Part shown: positions 1-11,523 of the stretch, one piece after another
How positions within the stretch are numbered: the first letter of the stretch is position 1
Layout of the letters: every line of letters begins with the position of its first letter
From: Sipunculus nudus
Lineage: Eukaryota > Annelida > Sipuncula > Golfingiida > Sipunculidae
NCBI GenBank assembly: GCA_026874595.1
Contig: CM049321.1
Location: forward strand, 50,575,297-50,639,296
Length of the DNA stretch: 64,000 nt
Direction: 5' to 3'
Position numbers and translations under genes: made by a program
The notes under the pieces: generated by a model
What the model was told of the DNA's origin: nothing
Databases searched by the model: none
Seen by the model: only the letters and a program-made list of their open reading frames with translations

Positions 1-129
1 GGACCTATTCACCGGGGAGAATGTATTATAATTGAACAGTTTTAGAGGACATAGGTTAGCGATGTGTGCTTGATTACTCGATTCCGTCCTGTCATTCATT
101 ATTTTACGTCAGTCTAGTCTACTTCTTCT

Positions 130-215
130 GTATGGACAGCGATTTTCGTCCGTCTGCACGTGCGATATCTTGTGCAAGGGATTTGATTGTTTTGACAAAA
201 TTCACCTGGCCTTAT
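130..215 (+). repeat. Member of the CGYGATATCT dispersed repeat family (unit A)
   Basis: Contains CGTCCGTCTGCACGTGCGAT, then ATCTTGTGCAAGG and TTGACAAAATTCACCTGGCC. It matches 9985-10070 and 63675-63760, and resembles the three degenerate tandem copies at 51905-52520, which share the order TCCGTCC, CACGCGATATCTCAACAA, TTCAAATTCA. Confidence 0.5.
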
Positions 216-504
216 AACAGCATTTTGCCGGTGATAAGTGAGATACAACTCACTTGTGCTGATGAGAATATTTGCCGTAAAACCACAACAAAAAAAAGAC
301 AGGTAAAGAAATTTAAAAAATATCAATAGAGATTTTCTCGTCATTTCCGTGTCCAGGGATGAAATTGGTAAAGCTGAAACATACAATATCTTTTTGGCTG
401 CTGACTCCAGGATCAAATATTTTACAAGCTGCAATAAGTTTAATTTTTGAGGAGAAGTGATAACTTCCACAGGGTTTGTCTGCTAGTGAAGGATACTTTT
501 GTTA

Positions 505-612
505 CAATTATTTTTTCCTTTTTCCCTATTTTCGCCCTCGTAGGCGCTAGATCTTCAGTACAGAGGCCTGCAGGCTTGACTTGCGATCGGTCTCGATTGC
601 AGACATCCTGTT
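505..612 (-). repeat. Short interspersed repeat with A-rich tail, copy A1
   Basis: On the minus strand this reads as a GC-rich body (GCAATCGA, AAGCCTGCAGGCCTCTGTAC, GATCTAGCGCCTACGAGGGC) followed by an A/G-rich tail (GAAAATAGGGAAAAAGGAAA). The same body plus tail recurs at 1243-1361 and at the matching places in unit B, 11212-11322 and 12122-12237. Body plus A-rich tail is what a small retroposed element looks like. I do not recognise the family. Confidence 0.5.
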
Positions 613-1198
613 CCAGTTAATATTTAGTTAGAGAATGGGTTTGTGCCCACTACGTGCAAACAGTACTAAGACCACCTCAACTAAATTTCAAGAACAAGAA
701 ACAGCCTCCAATTCTCTAAATAAATAATTACGCCAGATTATTTTTTTATTGATCAAACAATGCTCAGTTAAATTTACAGGCTGGAGTTTATGGGATTATT
801 ATAGTTAGGGCTGGGTGTTTGTCAGGTTATTCCGATTCATTATGAATTGCAATGAATTAAGTAGGATACACGGTATATGATTTGACAATGCACATTGTTT
901 TCTTTGTGTAAAATATTCGTAATTAAATTTCAATGGATGTCCTGCATATGTCTTGTTTCTTGATATTAATTGAATGACAACGACGATAATGAAAACTTCT
1001 CCTGCTTAGCTTGGTCTAAATATAGCAAATGAAAATAGTTCTAGCTTTATAAATACTTAAGGTTTTAGCTTGATTTATTTGTATCCTCATTTGATGGCAT
1101 TCACAATGTTTACTCGATACGACAACACAGCATTCAAAACATATCGTTAATTGTACTCATGTAGCTAATAACCCTAATATTGAACAATATTGTATTGA

Positions 1199-1216
1199 CC
1201 CCCCCCCCCCCCCCCC
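1199..1216 (+). repeat. Poly-C tract, 18 bases
   Basis: Uninterrupted run of C, followed by ATCCCCGCCCCACCC. It is absent from the equivalent place in unit B near 12118. Confidence 0.9.
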
Positions 1217-1242
1217 ATCCCCGCCCCACCCAAGTGCAAAAC

Positions 1243-1361
1243 CATTTATTTCATTTTTTCTCCTCCTGTTTTTCTTTCTTATCTCAGTGCATGAGGTAGA
1301 ATTCCAGTACATTGGCGGGGAGGCTCCCTTGCGATCGGACGTCAATTGCCGACACATAGTT
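1243..1361 (-). repeat. Short interspersed repeat with A-rich tail, copy A2
   Basis: Second copy in unit A of the element at 505-612. Shared landmarks on the plus strand are TAGAATTCCAGTAC, GGGGAGGCTCCCTTGCGATC and GACGTCAATTGCCGACA, preceded by a pyrimidine-rich tail complement. Confidence 0.5.
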
Positions 1362-3517
1362 TAAGGAAACAGGACTGGCAAAAAGATCCTATATTTAAAT
1401 TCAAACAAAAAGTTGTTTTGAATACATAATATACCTTTAAAGTATACCTCATTTTAAATCTGTCATTATTTTCTTTTTGATAGTACACATGTTTTTAACA
1501 ATGGGCCAATGAAGGTTTGAATGGATTTTGTTATTGATCCGGAACATGATCCGGAGTCAGGAATGACATTAAGGGAAAATGTACAGTCATTTATAAACAA
1601 AAGAATTAGGGATATAGGCCGAATAAGAGAATACAAACACGGTCTTGTTAGCATCCAACAATATGGAAGCCCACAGACTTGCATTCCTTAGATTGCAGAT
1701 TACAAGTTTTCTAAGTGTTCAGTCCATTACGGAGACTGACATCCTGTAGATATCATTCCCTGGGTAACAGTACGTGGTTTTTGCGTCTTTGACTGCAAAA
1801 AGAGAAACTGGGCTAAAACCATTACCTTAACTGTATATTTGTTTCAACAAGATCGCGTTTAGAGTTCGTTCTGACCTTATATTACAATCTGTATTACAGA
1901 GGGAACCAATGAGATTCTTATTGCAGGCCTTATCTTATGAGATCTCAGGGTTTTAGCCTGAGCAATGGAACGCGGCTGTTTTGCCTGCGCTAAGTTTATT
2001 AACTTTGGGCAGTCCACTTGACACCCAATCGCCATGTCCTGACTTTTACATACAATGCACTTGAGACAAAATTGGTACCGCGGACAATTTTCTCTGATAA
2101 CAGAACTGCGGTAATAGTGCTGCCCAACCTTTATAAAATAATAATGGGATGGTTACTCGTAATATCAGTCTAAACATTTTATCATTTATTCATTGAGAGA
2201 TGAAAAGCCTCATCTTTTGGTGTAATTTATACAAATTATCCCTAAATTTTAAAATAGGGAGATGTTTTATAAGAATACAATTATCTGAATCACGGCATTA
2301 TAACTAATTTATACTGGAACTAAGCATTAATTAACAGTAACTCTAATCTCCAAATCTAATTAATGATCTTCAAATTCGAGAATAAATATGATCATTAAAC
2401 ATTTTGTTAAATTACAAAATTTTTGTCCTTGGATTTCAGCAGACACCAAAATCTGAGTCAGTGTCATTAAGATGTCAGTAAATACGTGATCTTAAACACG
2501 TGACATCAGAGTTTTATGGCGTTCTTGTTTCGCAGTACCAATAGTGAATAGATATAAAATCAATACATGTTCTACGCTTGAAGTATAAATATATTTCCTT
2601 CTTTATTCAATAAATGATAAATACTATAACATTATGTTTAGAAGAAATCTTTTTTAACATTACTTTATAAATAAGCTGCTTTATAACAGTTTACTCATTT
2701 TGGCTTTACTCATATTGTCACTTTTTTATACATAACTTTTTATATACACAATAGATTTGTATAAATTCCATATATATAAAATGTCACCATACAATATATC
2801 ACATAGCATTCAAAATGTTATAATTGGGTCGGACGTCTAAGCATATCACTTCCCTTGTGAAAAATCTACATACAGGCAACTTTGCTATCAAATAATTTGA
2901 CTTATATCATTGCTGCATCTTGACCTAATGATAATCAAATTTTGCAAGAAGGATGGTTTTGTTTACAAAATTTGTGTCTTGCATTATTAACCGCCTTGTA
3001 CTCTGTCTTCCGTACTATATCATAAAATTTGCTTTAATATTTATCTAATGTAAATCAAGATAGGGACATACTTTTCTTTATACCCCCGAAAGACTTTATT
3101 AAGTTACACTGCTGGTTTTGTGTGTGTGTGTTTGTTTTTTTTTTTTTTTAGTTTTTCCTAAATTATATTTTTTGGTCATTTGTCTTTGATAGGTCTTTAT
3201 TATGGAGCTTTTGTACACTATTTGCACAAACAAGTTAGTCAATTGACGGCATAGATATGGGGAAATCTCATTATTATTAAAACTTTTCGACTGAGTATTC
3301 CAGGAGAGAACGAGTTTTGGTCAGAGACAACTGTGGATCCTGTAACCTAATGCCAGTAATAACGGTGCCGTTTTAATGGAAAGTTTGCAATATATATATA
3401 TATTGATCAAAATAAGGATTTCCTTACATTGTATCAAATGCACAAGGACAGACCTTTGTCCCCAATCCCTAAACACTGAGGAAGACAGGTCTCCTTGTTC
3501 CCCTGAAAAAAAGGTCC

Positions 3518-3765
3518 ATGCCTTGGACTCGGACTTTGACCGGGGTGGCTTGGACTCGGACTTCGACCCGGGTGGCTTGTATTGGACTTCGACCCGGGTG
3601 GCCTGTATTGGACTTTGACCAGTGTGGCTTGTATTTGAATATTAACACGGGTGGCTTGTATTTGAATTTTAACCCGTGTGGCTTGTATTTGGACTTTGAC
3701 CTTGGTGGCTTGTATTTGGACTTTGACTCGGGTGGCTTGGACTCGGACTTTGACCACTGAATTTG
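3518..3765 (+). repeat. 26-27 bp minisatellite in the intron just before the GPCR exon (unit A)
   Basis: About nine tandem copies of a unit like GTGGCTTGGACTCGGACTT followed by (C/T)GACCCGG. Starts of the GTGGC motif at 3545, 3572, 3598 and 3624 give the period. When the period is 27 it is a multiple of three, which keeps frames open on both strands. The array ends about 90 bp upstream of the splice acceptor at 3857. A diverged version lies in the same place in unit B (14446-15095). Confidence 0.85.
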
Positions 3766-3857
3766 ATGGTGTGGACTCGACTAGTGTGTACCACACTAAT
3801 GATTTATTTTTAATATTTACTGATCAATCTCTCAATGTTTTAAATTTATCTATACAG

Positions 3858-4078
3858 AGATGGTCCTGTACGCTTTCCTTCTTCTGGCCGGGCTGAACAG
3901 CTGCGTCAATCCGTGGATCTTCTTCCTCTTCAACTTGAACTTACTGAGACGTACCTTCCTGTGCCGAAATCGACAGAGTACGACTTTATCCAGGCTGCGA
4001 AAATTCTTTCGGCCGGAAGAACCGCCAGTCATCCCAACTGTCCATTCGCCACGTTGTGTTATGAAAATTGAAACTTGA
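3858..4078 (+). CDS. Last coding exon of a class A (rhodopsin-family) peptide GPCR, copy A
   Basis: Encodes the seventh transmembrane helix and the cytoplasmic tail of a plasma-membrane peptide receptor. The translated exon has a hydrophobic stretch (MVLYAFLLLAGLNSCVNPWI), the NPxxY-position motif as NPWIF, a helix-8-like NLLRRTFLCRNR with a possibly palmitoylated Cys, and a tail of about 35 residues ending at TGA 4078. LNSCVNPWI followed by FFLFN recalls the vasopressin/oxytocin/GnRH-receptor group, where LNSCxNPWI(Y/F) is typical; the assignment to that group is tentative. A pyrimidine-rich acceptor (ATTTATCTATACAG, ending 3857) precedes it, so the first Met is an internal residue and two bases, AG, complete a codon from the previous exon. 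TM1-6 exons are not visible in the window. Copy B at 15192 shows seven synonymous and no amino-acid changes over the first 36 codons, which argues for function. Confidence 0.75.
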
Positions 4079-4482
4079 GCAAGGGAAAAATATAATGAGC
4101 CAGCAACAATTTCAATGCATCTTCAGATGCGATGTTTCACTTTATCCGGAGGGTGAAGGTTTCGGCTTCAACAGAATGGTACAGGATTGTGTTAATCATA
4201 ACATTATAACATATGTTTACAATAGAGAACCCGTTCTTTCACCCACGTGGGCTATGTTGGTGGTAGTTGAGGGTCGATGGTTTACAACTGGTGTTTCTTT
4301 TAAATACATAACGGCTCCGTATTAAGATGTATTTCCTAAACCTGATACGTGTGCACATAAACTAGCTAAGTGTTTACTCAGGGGGATGAAGGAAATGAAA
4401 GACGTAGTGTTTTTTTTAGGATTACATTAATTGCATACAAAAGACGAATTTGGTAAGTTGTCGAATGGCAAATTACGTGAAA

Positions 4483-4484
<2 letters not shown>

Positions 4485-4549
<65 letters not shown>
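4485..4549. repeat. (AT)n microsatellite
   Basis: 65 bp of uninterrupted AT dinucleotide. The same site in unit B (15823-15876) is also an (AT)n array. Confidence 0.95.
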
Positions 4550-4553
<4 letters not shown>

Positions 4554-4670
4554 AGTAAAGCCGTGTTAGTCAGTAGTAGAATTTTATGTAAAGAGAAAAG
4601 GGACGCCTTATAGACAGACTAAAAAAAAGCAAGTTAGTCTATCTAAACGGCGTCACTCTTTCTGTTTGCC

Positions 4671-4676
<6 letters not shown>

Positions 4677-4722
<46 letters not shown>

Positions 4723-4770
4723 GCCTAGTTAATATAATATATATATATATACATATATATCTGTGTTTGT
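4677..4770. repeat. Interrupted (AT)n microsatellite
   Basis: Two AT arrays (about 4677-4719 and 4735-4770) separated by TTATGCCTAGTTAAT. Confidence 0.9.
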
Positions 4771-4899
4771 AAAAGTGTGTGTATACATGTTAATATGTAT
4801 ATGTACATATTAGTGGTAATGTAATGGGCCGTTTTTATCAATGTGTGTATTATTATTGTTATTCTATTTTCTTAGGGTGTCGAGTATTACTACAGACAC

Positions 4900-4902
<3 letters not shown>

Positions 4903-4945
<43 letters not shown>
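4903..4945. repeat. (TA)n microsatellite
   Basis: 43 bp of TA dinucleotide, followed by TGTGTG. Confidence 0.95.
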
Positions 4946-4951
<6 letters not shown>

Positions 4952-5762
4952 ATATGAGTAAATTCATACACTTATAGGCGACTTTTATTGATACATAGAA
5001 TGCCAGACACAAACCCACACACATCATTTACTGTAATGAGGGATATTAAACTGAAGTCTCTGGTACTAGTTTCTATCTGCCCTGCACAATTTTCTGGATA
5101 TATGTTCTTGGAGGAATACGTTTTGGCCTTATCTTAGTGACTTATAACAAAATGCAAATTGAAATCCACCGCAGTAGACCTTTACCTACTTTCTTGTCAA
5201 TATGACGGACCCGAAAGCTCTGTGTAAATCGTTGTCGACAGGTGTCGCCAATGGCTTATTAAAAGTTTTTTAATACATATATGAAACACACATACTTTCA
5301 TACAGCAGGAGGAACCCCCCCCCCCGATGTAAATGATTATTATTTTCACTCATGTGACTTTATCATCAAATATACTCCAAAGGAAAAGTAAAGTAATAGG
5401 TATAAAGGAAAACGTGGCTATATATTTTCTGATATCAATGATGATGTCAGTCTAATCCGACTTTTCTGGTCTGTCAGACCCTGTTCGTTCTAGTTACCTT
5501 TCCGCCCTAGGAGACACAAAGCCAGGGCAGCCGTGACAGGCGCTGGAACTATCGGTTATTGCATATCGAAATGATGTACATATAACATATATACAGACAA
5601 GGCACACGCAAGCAAACATACACATACGTGATATTTAACCCTTATACTGAGGCAAACGGAAATGTGTTTGTGAAATATATGTTTTCTTTGATTTGATATT
5701 TCAATATATTTATATGTATGTAGATCACATATTAACATATAATTCTTTATCATTTTATAGAA

Positions 5763-5867
5763 TACAGTAAACCTCACAAACACGACCACCTACAGGGCCA
5801 TCAAAAGTGGTCGTCTTAGCGGGGTGGTCGCGATAGCTGGGTAGTCGTCAGGCGAGATTTCACTGTA
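5763..5867. mobile_element. Small TA-flanked TIR element (MITE-like), unit A
   Basis: Starts TA-CAGTAAACCTC and ends GAGATTTCACTG-TA, so about 12-bp terminal inverted repeats (CAGTRAAMYCTC) sit inside a TA duplication around a 101-bp core. The interior carries GTGGTCGTCTTAGC and GGTGGTCGCGATAGCTGGGT. CAGTRAA ends with a TA target are typical of pogo/Tigger-like Tc1-mariner MITEs. Unit B has the same element at 16908-17012, so insertion predates the duplication. Confidence 0.65.
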
Positions 5868-6746
5868 GTTTTGATAGAATTTCAAGCAACTGTCAATGTG
5901 CAAAAGCGCTATGGTCCTAGTCATACAGCTATTCGTAATTTAAATTGTGACGTTGTGCATATATTTTAATCAAAATGCATTATTGAACATTATTGTTGCT
6001 GCATTTTATATACATTGGAATTTTTAGGAAAATTGCATTCACTTGGCCACAAAATTTGCGATTGACGATATGCTCATTAAGCTTAATGTATTTTTTTTAT
6101 TGTACTATCACCCTTTCAGTCAATTATATCGTATTCCAAGCTGTCTTTTTTTCTCACACTGTTATATCCGTGACGGAGCTTAGCCGTGAACACAAGATTC
6201 AGTAGCCTGGTCAGCCTGTACTTAAGTCTTAACTGAAGTCATAGGCGGGAACGCACTCTAAAAGCCGTCCGTGTTATTGCATCAAAACCACCGTAAACAA
6301 GATAATCTTTACTATAGGGAACGAATGGTGAATTAACACTAAATAATATACGTAAGCTCACAAACCAAAATATTAATTCATCAGGCTCTATGGTAACAGG
6401 CTTGTTGCTGAGTAGCTATTGTCCAGTTACCAGTACGGAAGACGTTTGTTTTCACGCGGTCAGAGATTCAACACACATGCAGGGGTACTTTCCGATAAGC
6501 CGAGTCAAAACGGAATTGTTCTCACACATGTTAGGTATTGTTAGAATGTAAACATATATTATTATTATTATTATTATTATTATTTAATAATCTCCTGTCT
6601 CACTTCAGCGGAGCAGTTTATATCTGTGAATGGGTTCCACGTTCTCAGTATCGGCTAATTAGTCTGTTTAACTCTGTTATCATGTTTTCCTCACTTTGTC
6701 ACGTTTCCTAAATCTACATTTATCTTACATTTCGATTTTGCTAATA
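5868..6746. other. Unit A segment matching a possible exon region of unit B
   Basis: 6241-6540 aligns with 17393-17689 of unit B. The frame is shared for about 50 codons before 6543, but in A an in-frame TAG lies upstream (near 6314) and the B splice-donor-like GTAAGT is replaced by GTTAGA. Substitutions between A and B in the shared frame are mostly non-synonymous, which does not support selection on a protein. An (ATT)n run at about 6558-6582 marks the end of A/B alignment. Confidence 0.4.
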
Positions 6747-7231
6747 CAACGCTGTAAACACAGCGCGTGACCTCCCGAAGACCTTCAACTCACACGCTGT
6801 GAAGAATGGAAAGAATTTTTTTTTAGGTTTGTCAAGCTACCAAACACCCAGTCAGTTTGCGCTAGATAAGCTAAAATCTGATTGGTTCAGCGTGTAAACA
6901 AAGTTGACTGCGGCCATGCGGAGCTCATAAAACGAAATCTGTAAACAACGATGACTGCGTTCATGCGTAGCTCGTCTTACGGCACTGCAAGAGAGGAAAT
7001 TTGCAAATTTTGCGGGGGATCATTAACTGACCCAAGACCATACCAGCAAGATAGTATTGAGACTGTCCTGAAAGGTAACAATTGTATCCTTACGGGGTGG
7101 TTAAAATTACGCAGCAGGGAATTACACAGAGACAGCATGGTGGCCAAACTGGACGTTTAACCGCGGTTTCGTGCAGCGGTTTGTGGAGCGAATAGTTGAG
7201 CATAGCGTAACTGCTGCTTATGGAGCGTATA
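6747..7231. mobile_element. 485-bp insertion in unit A with 6-bp target duplication
   Basis: The matching stretch at about 62140 has one uninterrupted GCTAATATATGC; here CTAATA (6741-6746 and 7232-7237) flanks 485 extra bases beginning CAACGCTGTAAACACAGCG. I see no clear terminal inverted repeats and no poly-A tail. It encloses a 69-codon ORF (6951-7160). The family is unknown to me. Confidence 0.55.
6951..7160 (+). CDS. Small ORF in the unit A insertion, weakly helicase-like
   Basis: 69 codons, ATG in TAAACAACGATGACT, ending TAA. The middle has CKFCGGS (a CxxC pair) and then DPRPYQQDSIETVLKGNNCI. That order (RPYQ, then about ten residues, then a KGxNxI-like strand) resembles the Q-motif-to-motif-I approach of superfamily 2 helicases, where a P-loop would follow. 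No P-loop follows; the last 20 residues look unrelated. It could be a captured exon fragment, or chance. I cannot assign a function. Confidence 0.25.
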   Translation: MTAFMRSSSYGTAREEICKFCGGSLTDPRPYQQDSIETVLKGNNCILTGWLKLRSRELHRDSMVAKLDV

Positions 7232-9048
7232 CTAATATATGCAACAATTTATTTTATTTAATTCAAAATGTCTTACATAAAATTACTTATGTTCTAATTA
7301 TAATCCTTTTTTTTATAATATACACAAATTTTATATATGAGCAGAACTTTATTTGTTTTTAAAAATGTGTTTAAAAGTTATTTCTTAATTGGAAACCCTC
7401 CACACAATACTATTTTCAAGGTTAAAAGGGCATGAATACTCCATTATGATCTCATCCATTCTTTAACACATTTTTGTTGCATTATTGTTGTTATGAGACC
7501 ATGCTAGATCACGAGTTGCCTTGGGAAAATATGTGTGCCTACTTTCACAAACACTGTAAGGGTAACGGCCTAAATTGTGTTTAAACGCTGACGTTTCTCA
7601 TTCTTAATTAAAGTATTAGATCTGCAGGATTCCATGTCTGTTTGGGACTACAGGACAATGCAGATCATCCGCTTCCTGTCATTTAATATTCAATCTCGTT
7701 ACGCTGTTCAGGTTTTTACAGCGCCTGCCGGACCTGTGCATGTAATCCATCCCATTCCTGTGTTATAACGCCGAGGAATCCCCTAAAAGTAAATTAAAAG
7801 CACTCTCTATGCACCGAAGCCTCTATGCACACCAGCGGCGTAGGTATAACTGTAGTTAAGAGGGTAACGTAGTCCGTCAAAAATGCTGGATAAGATTTCA
7901 AGGCAGATTACATATCTTTGGTGTTTTGCGGTAAGCACTTGATGGAATCAGTAATACTGTGGATTCAGAATTGCTCGTTGGGTTTTTATTTTCGAGGAAT
8001 TTGTGGGTAACATTTATCCACGAAATTAAAAACCAATAATCAATAAGTTTATAATAGAATTTTTGAAGTCCATCGACCCTGTGCATTGAGTCATCGTGTT
8101 GGCCCACTTTCACTGTCTATGCTAGCAAATGATACTGATGAATAAAAGAAAACGATATGTAGCCCATCAATTAAAACAAAAATAATTATATTTGAGGGAA
8201 GATATTCAGTTCCATCTGGGGGAGCAAACAAACCAAGACTTCATCAATGTCGGACTTACTAGTGACTGTTATATGTAGACTTGCTCTATCTCATATTATC
8301 TCGCTAAAAGTCGTAGGTAAAGTTCATTTTGCCCTGCTAATCTTATTTGATTTTTCGTTTGAAAGAATTTCATGTTTAAATAAAAAAAAAAACAAACGTG
8401 AGACAGAGTTTATCTAATTATCCCTCCGCTTGGTTATGAGTCACGCTCAGCTGAGCACAATTATGAGCTGGAGCCCAGTCTAACTGTGGCAAGTCAGTTA
8501 ACTAGGGGATTTCATCTGAACGAACGACCTACAAAGAAGTTTTAATTCTTTTAATTAATGGATACGTAGAAAATAAATATTAACTTCCGTTGGTTCTTAA
8601 AATTAAAAAACCACAATCAGTATGTCAGTTCATCGGAGGATTTGTTCTCACGAGCGCAGACCACATCGGACCTGGCAATTTTCCCGGCGGGGCTTAATGA
8701 GATGTCAAGATATGCGGGGAAGCGAACTACAATAGCCGATCAGTGCCGGGAGAATACGAAAGTGCAATAAAATTCCAGGGACAGCATGTCGGACTGTCTT
8801 TGATGTCAGAGTAGACAATCCTTTTCTTAACCCAAAATAATTCAGATAAGTCATCCGATATATTTGTCATTGAATATATCGCTTGTACGGGGACTGTGTG
8901 TTTTTTTAACAAAAGTAAAAACACTGATCTTTGGCTTATTTTCAGGTCTGTTCACATATTAATTGTGATACAATGGCTGACTAGGAACGATTAATCCACG
9001 AAAGTTTTAACCAAGTTTGGCAGCTCGAACAAGTACAATGACGTAGTT
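7232..9048. other. Unit A 3' third, no gene seen
   Basis: Aligns with about 62140-62815 for its first and middle parts, but about 700 bp near 8120-9045 has no counterpart there. ORFs are short and unshared. No recognisable coding or RNA feature. Confidence 0.5.
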
Positions 9049-9292
9049 CCGGTCGTCCCACAATGCCTAAATGGAAGAGGTTCAATATAAGTAGAAACGA
9101 CCTCTGGGAGGGTGACACTCGTTCGTGAGTGATACATGATTTTTGGACACCATCTCAGACTGTTGATATCCAGCGTTCACCCTGGTAGGGGGCCGACCGT
9201 AACAAAATTTCCCTGCTACCCGGTAGAGATGTGAACCCACGATGTCCATGCCTTGAGCCATGTGCTCTACCCTCAGACCACATAAGTCGGTG
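9049..9292 (-). mobile_element. tRNA-derived SINE, unit A
   Basis: On the minus strand a tRNA-like head has an A-box-like TGGTCTGAGGGTAGAGC and a B-box-like GTGGGTTCACATCTC. A core follows, GGTCGGCCCCCTACCAGGGT, then TCACTCACGAACGAGTG. The same core occurs in the SINEs at 18839, 22763 and 30873. A copy at the corresponding position 62815-63050 shows the insertion predates the unit duplication. Confidence 0.7.
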
Positions 9293-9878
9293 CGAGTTCT
9301 TGACATGTCCGGCAATTGTATCAAATTCACAGTACTTGTATAGACGTCCGTTGCCAGATCTTCGGCCTAGTCCCACGTATCTGAACAAAAGCTGATATCA
9401 ATAAGCAAAAGGTCACAATTGGAACTAGCCAGCAAGGGTGACTAAAATGATAAATATATCTGAGGATACATTTTACACTTGTCTGTTAACGGTGCAAGAC
9501 ATTTCGTCGCCGCAGGCGGCTAATTTGGGACCCGTCGGCCGAATTGGTTAGATCATCGTCTCAGGAACCGGCTGTTTGATGCCGAAAGAACGTGACACGT
9601 CTCATCACAGCCTGTATTTATTTATTTATACCAGATGGGCTGGGAGGTGAGAATATTTTTTTTTCAAAAGGAATGGACCGTAGGGTTAGTTTGGCTGGTT
9701 GCTGACTTTGCCTTACTTACCGGACTTAATATTTAATATCAAACACAGAAATAGAAGAAGAATAATCGACAGATTTAACTTTAAATTTTAAGAGAATATT
9801 TATTGAATGTGTGTATAAAACTGCCCTGGAGTAGAGCCCCCGTGATTTTGAGAGCAATCAAGTTATTCTCAAATGACT
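9293..9878. other. End of unit A, no gene seen
   Basis: Aligns with about 63050-63543. It includes an AGAAGAAG-type run near 9752 (expanded near 63408 in the other copy) and no coding signal. Confidence 0.5.
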
Positions 9879-11211
9879 GGACGTATACACGAGGGAGAAT
9901 GAATTATAATTGAAAGGTTTTAGAGGGCACAGGTAAGCAAGGTGTGCTTGATTACCCGAGTCCGTCCTGTCATTCACTTGTTTGGTATGGACAGCGTATG
10001 TACGTCCGTCCATACGTGCGATATCTTGTGGAAAGGATTTGATGGTTTCGACAAATCCCACTTGACCTATTAGATTATCTCGCCTGGGTTCGGTGCCCTG
10101 CATAACCCATGCATATTTAGTAAGTTTAAAGGTCCCCCGGCTTCTTCGAGTTGCCGCCGAAATAACTTACCAGGAACATGACGGACTTTCAGGAAACTCA
10201 CTATAAATATGTCCCAAGATAATTTCTCATTTGTATTTATTTTTTGCGTATATTTAATGAGGTCAGATTTCATGTGACATGCGATTGCTATAGTATACAC
10301 TTTTGTGGCGTTTTTGCTAATTTAAATATTTCTTGTTCAGATTTGCCTTATAGCCATTGACGCAAATGAGTTGCGAAATTGGTCAGAGCCTCAATACACA
10401 GCTCTCATACCTCGGAACCAATTTGGCTTTTTGCCAACTTTCTGAAGGCGATACCTACCCTGGTGAGCAATTTTAACCTTGCAAGTAGTTGTTAAGAGGA
10501 TTTTTGCCAAATAGCGAATGGAAGATGATCCTAGCGGAAGATGTGTAATTATTAAATGATTCCCTAAATCTGACGATATTAGAACTCTCCCTTTAGGCAG
10601 AGTTTTGCTTGGAGATGTTGATATCCTGATAGTGAGTACACTTGAAATTTATAACAGCATTGTGCTGGTAAGAAATGAGATATAACTCATTCGTGCTTGA
10701 TAAGAATTTTTGCCGTTAAATCAACGACCCACAAAGCTAGAACTTTAAATACATCGCCATGGGAATTGCCTCATCTTTTACAAGGGCATAAACTAGCCGT
10801 AAATACATGACTCAGTGGGCATTAAAACTTAAATTGTACGTCGAACGTTTTTATTGTCAAAGGGTCAAAATGGCGCTGGTAATTGATGTGCTTCCGTGTT
10901 CAGGGATGAAATTAGTAAAGCCACTAACATACATATTTTTTTTTGCTGCGGACTCTAGGACCAAACAGTTTACCAGCTGCAAGAAGTTTAACTTGACTCA
11001 GGAGAGCTGATAACTGCCACAGGGTTTGTCTGATAGTGAACGGTACTCTTGTTGTAGTACTTTAGAATTCATGGGGGCACTGAGATTTATGTAAAAAAAC
11101 GGGACTGGTTTCTTTAAGCCTCACTTACAGTAAGGAGATTTTATCTTTATATCTATATTTTGATCAATATATTTTTGGATGGACCTGCTTCGATGGGTGC
11201 CAAAACATCGG

Positions 11212-11322
11212 TTACAATTATTTTCCCTTTTTCCCTTTTTTTTCGCCCGTGTAGACGCTAGATCTCCAGTACAGGGGCCCGGAGGCTTGGCTTGCCATCG
11301 GTCGTCGATTGCAGACATCCCG
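11212..11322 (-). repeat. Short interspersed repeat with A-rich tail, copy B1
   Basis: Unit B counterpart of 505-612; minus strand body CAAGCCAAGCCTCCGGGCCC followed by tail GAAAAAAAAGGGAAAAAGGG. Confidence 0.5.
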
Positions 11323-11523
11323 TTTCAATTAATATTTAATTAGAGAATGGGTTTGTGCCCACTACATACCCACTACAAAAAGTACTGAGACCATATCAAC
11401 TGAATTTCAAGAATATAATAAGAAACAGCCACCAGTTATCTAAATAAATGATTAGGTCAGGATATTTTTTTATCGATAAGACCATGGGCAGTTTAATATA
11501 TGGGCTGGAGTTAATGGGATTAT

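Larger units (their letters stand above)
216..3500. other. Non-coding part of unit A upstream of the GPCR exon
   Basis: AT-rich DNA with no coding region I can support; open frames are short and not conserved in unit B. It aligns along its length with about 10650-14440. It holds two short minus-strand repeats (described separately), a poly-C run at 1199-1216 and a T-rich stretch near 3130-3150. It is probably intron of the GPCR gene whose last exon follows. Confidence 0.6.
4079..5762. other. GPCR 3' flank of unit A; microsatellite-rich, no gene seen
   Basis: Probably contains the 3' UTR of the receptor in its first few hundred bases; unit B aligns through about 15800. The short frame at 4068-4325 is not conserved in B. 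The remainder is AT-rich with three (AT)n arrays and a poly-C run near 5317-5325. Confidence 0.5.
1..9878. repeat. Segmental repeat unit A (period about 9.9 kb, left end cut by window)
   Basis: Position 1 aligns with 9879 (unit B) and 63544 (unit C); all three begin with a GGAC(C/G)TATNCAC-type start followed by an AGGGAGAATG or GGGGAGAATG stretch. Collinear landmarks in A and B are two short minus-strand repeats, an intronic minisatellite, the GPCR exon and a TA-flanked TIR element. The 3' third of A (from about 6560) matches 61935-63543 instead of anything next to B. Unit A lacks about 580 bp that B has near 10070-10650, joined in A near 212. Sequence divergence by eye is roughly 10-20 %, so the duplication is old. 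Confidence 0.85.

Noticed and set aside
3434-3796. 120-codon minus-strand frame with repeated VQIQATR-type sequence
   Set aside because: It is a reading of the 26-27 bp minisatellite, whose near-27 period keeps frames open; no start, splice or family support.
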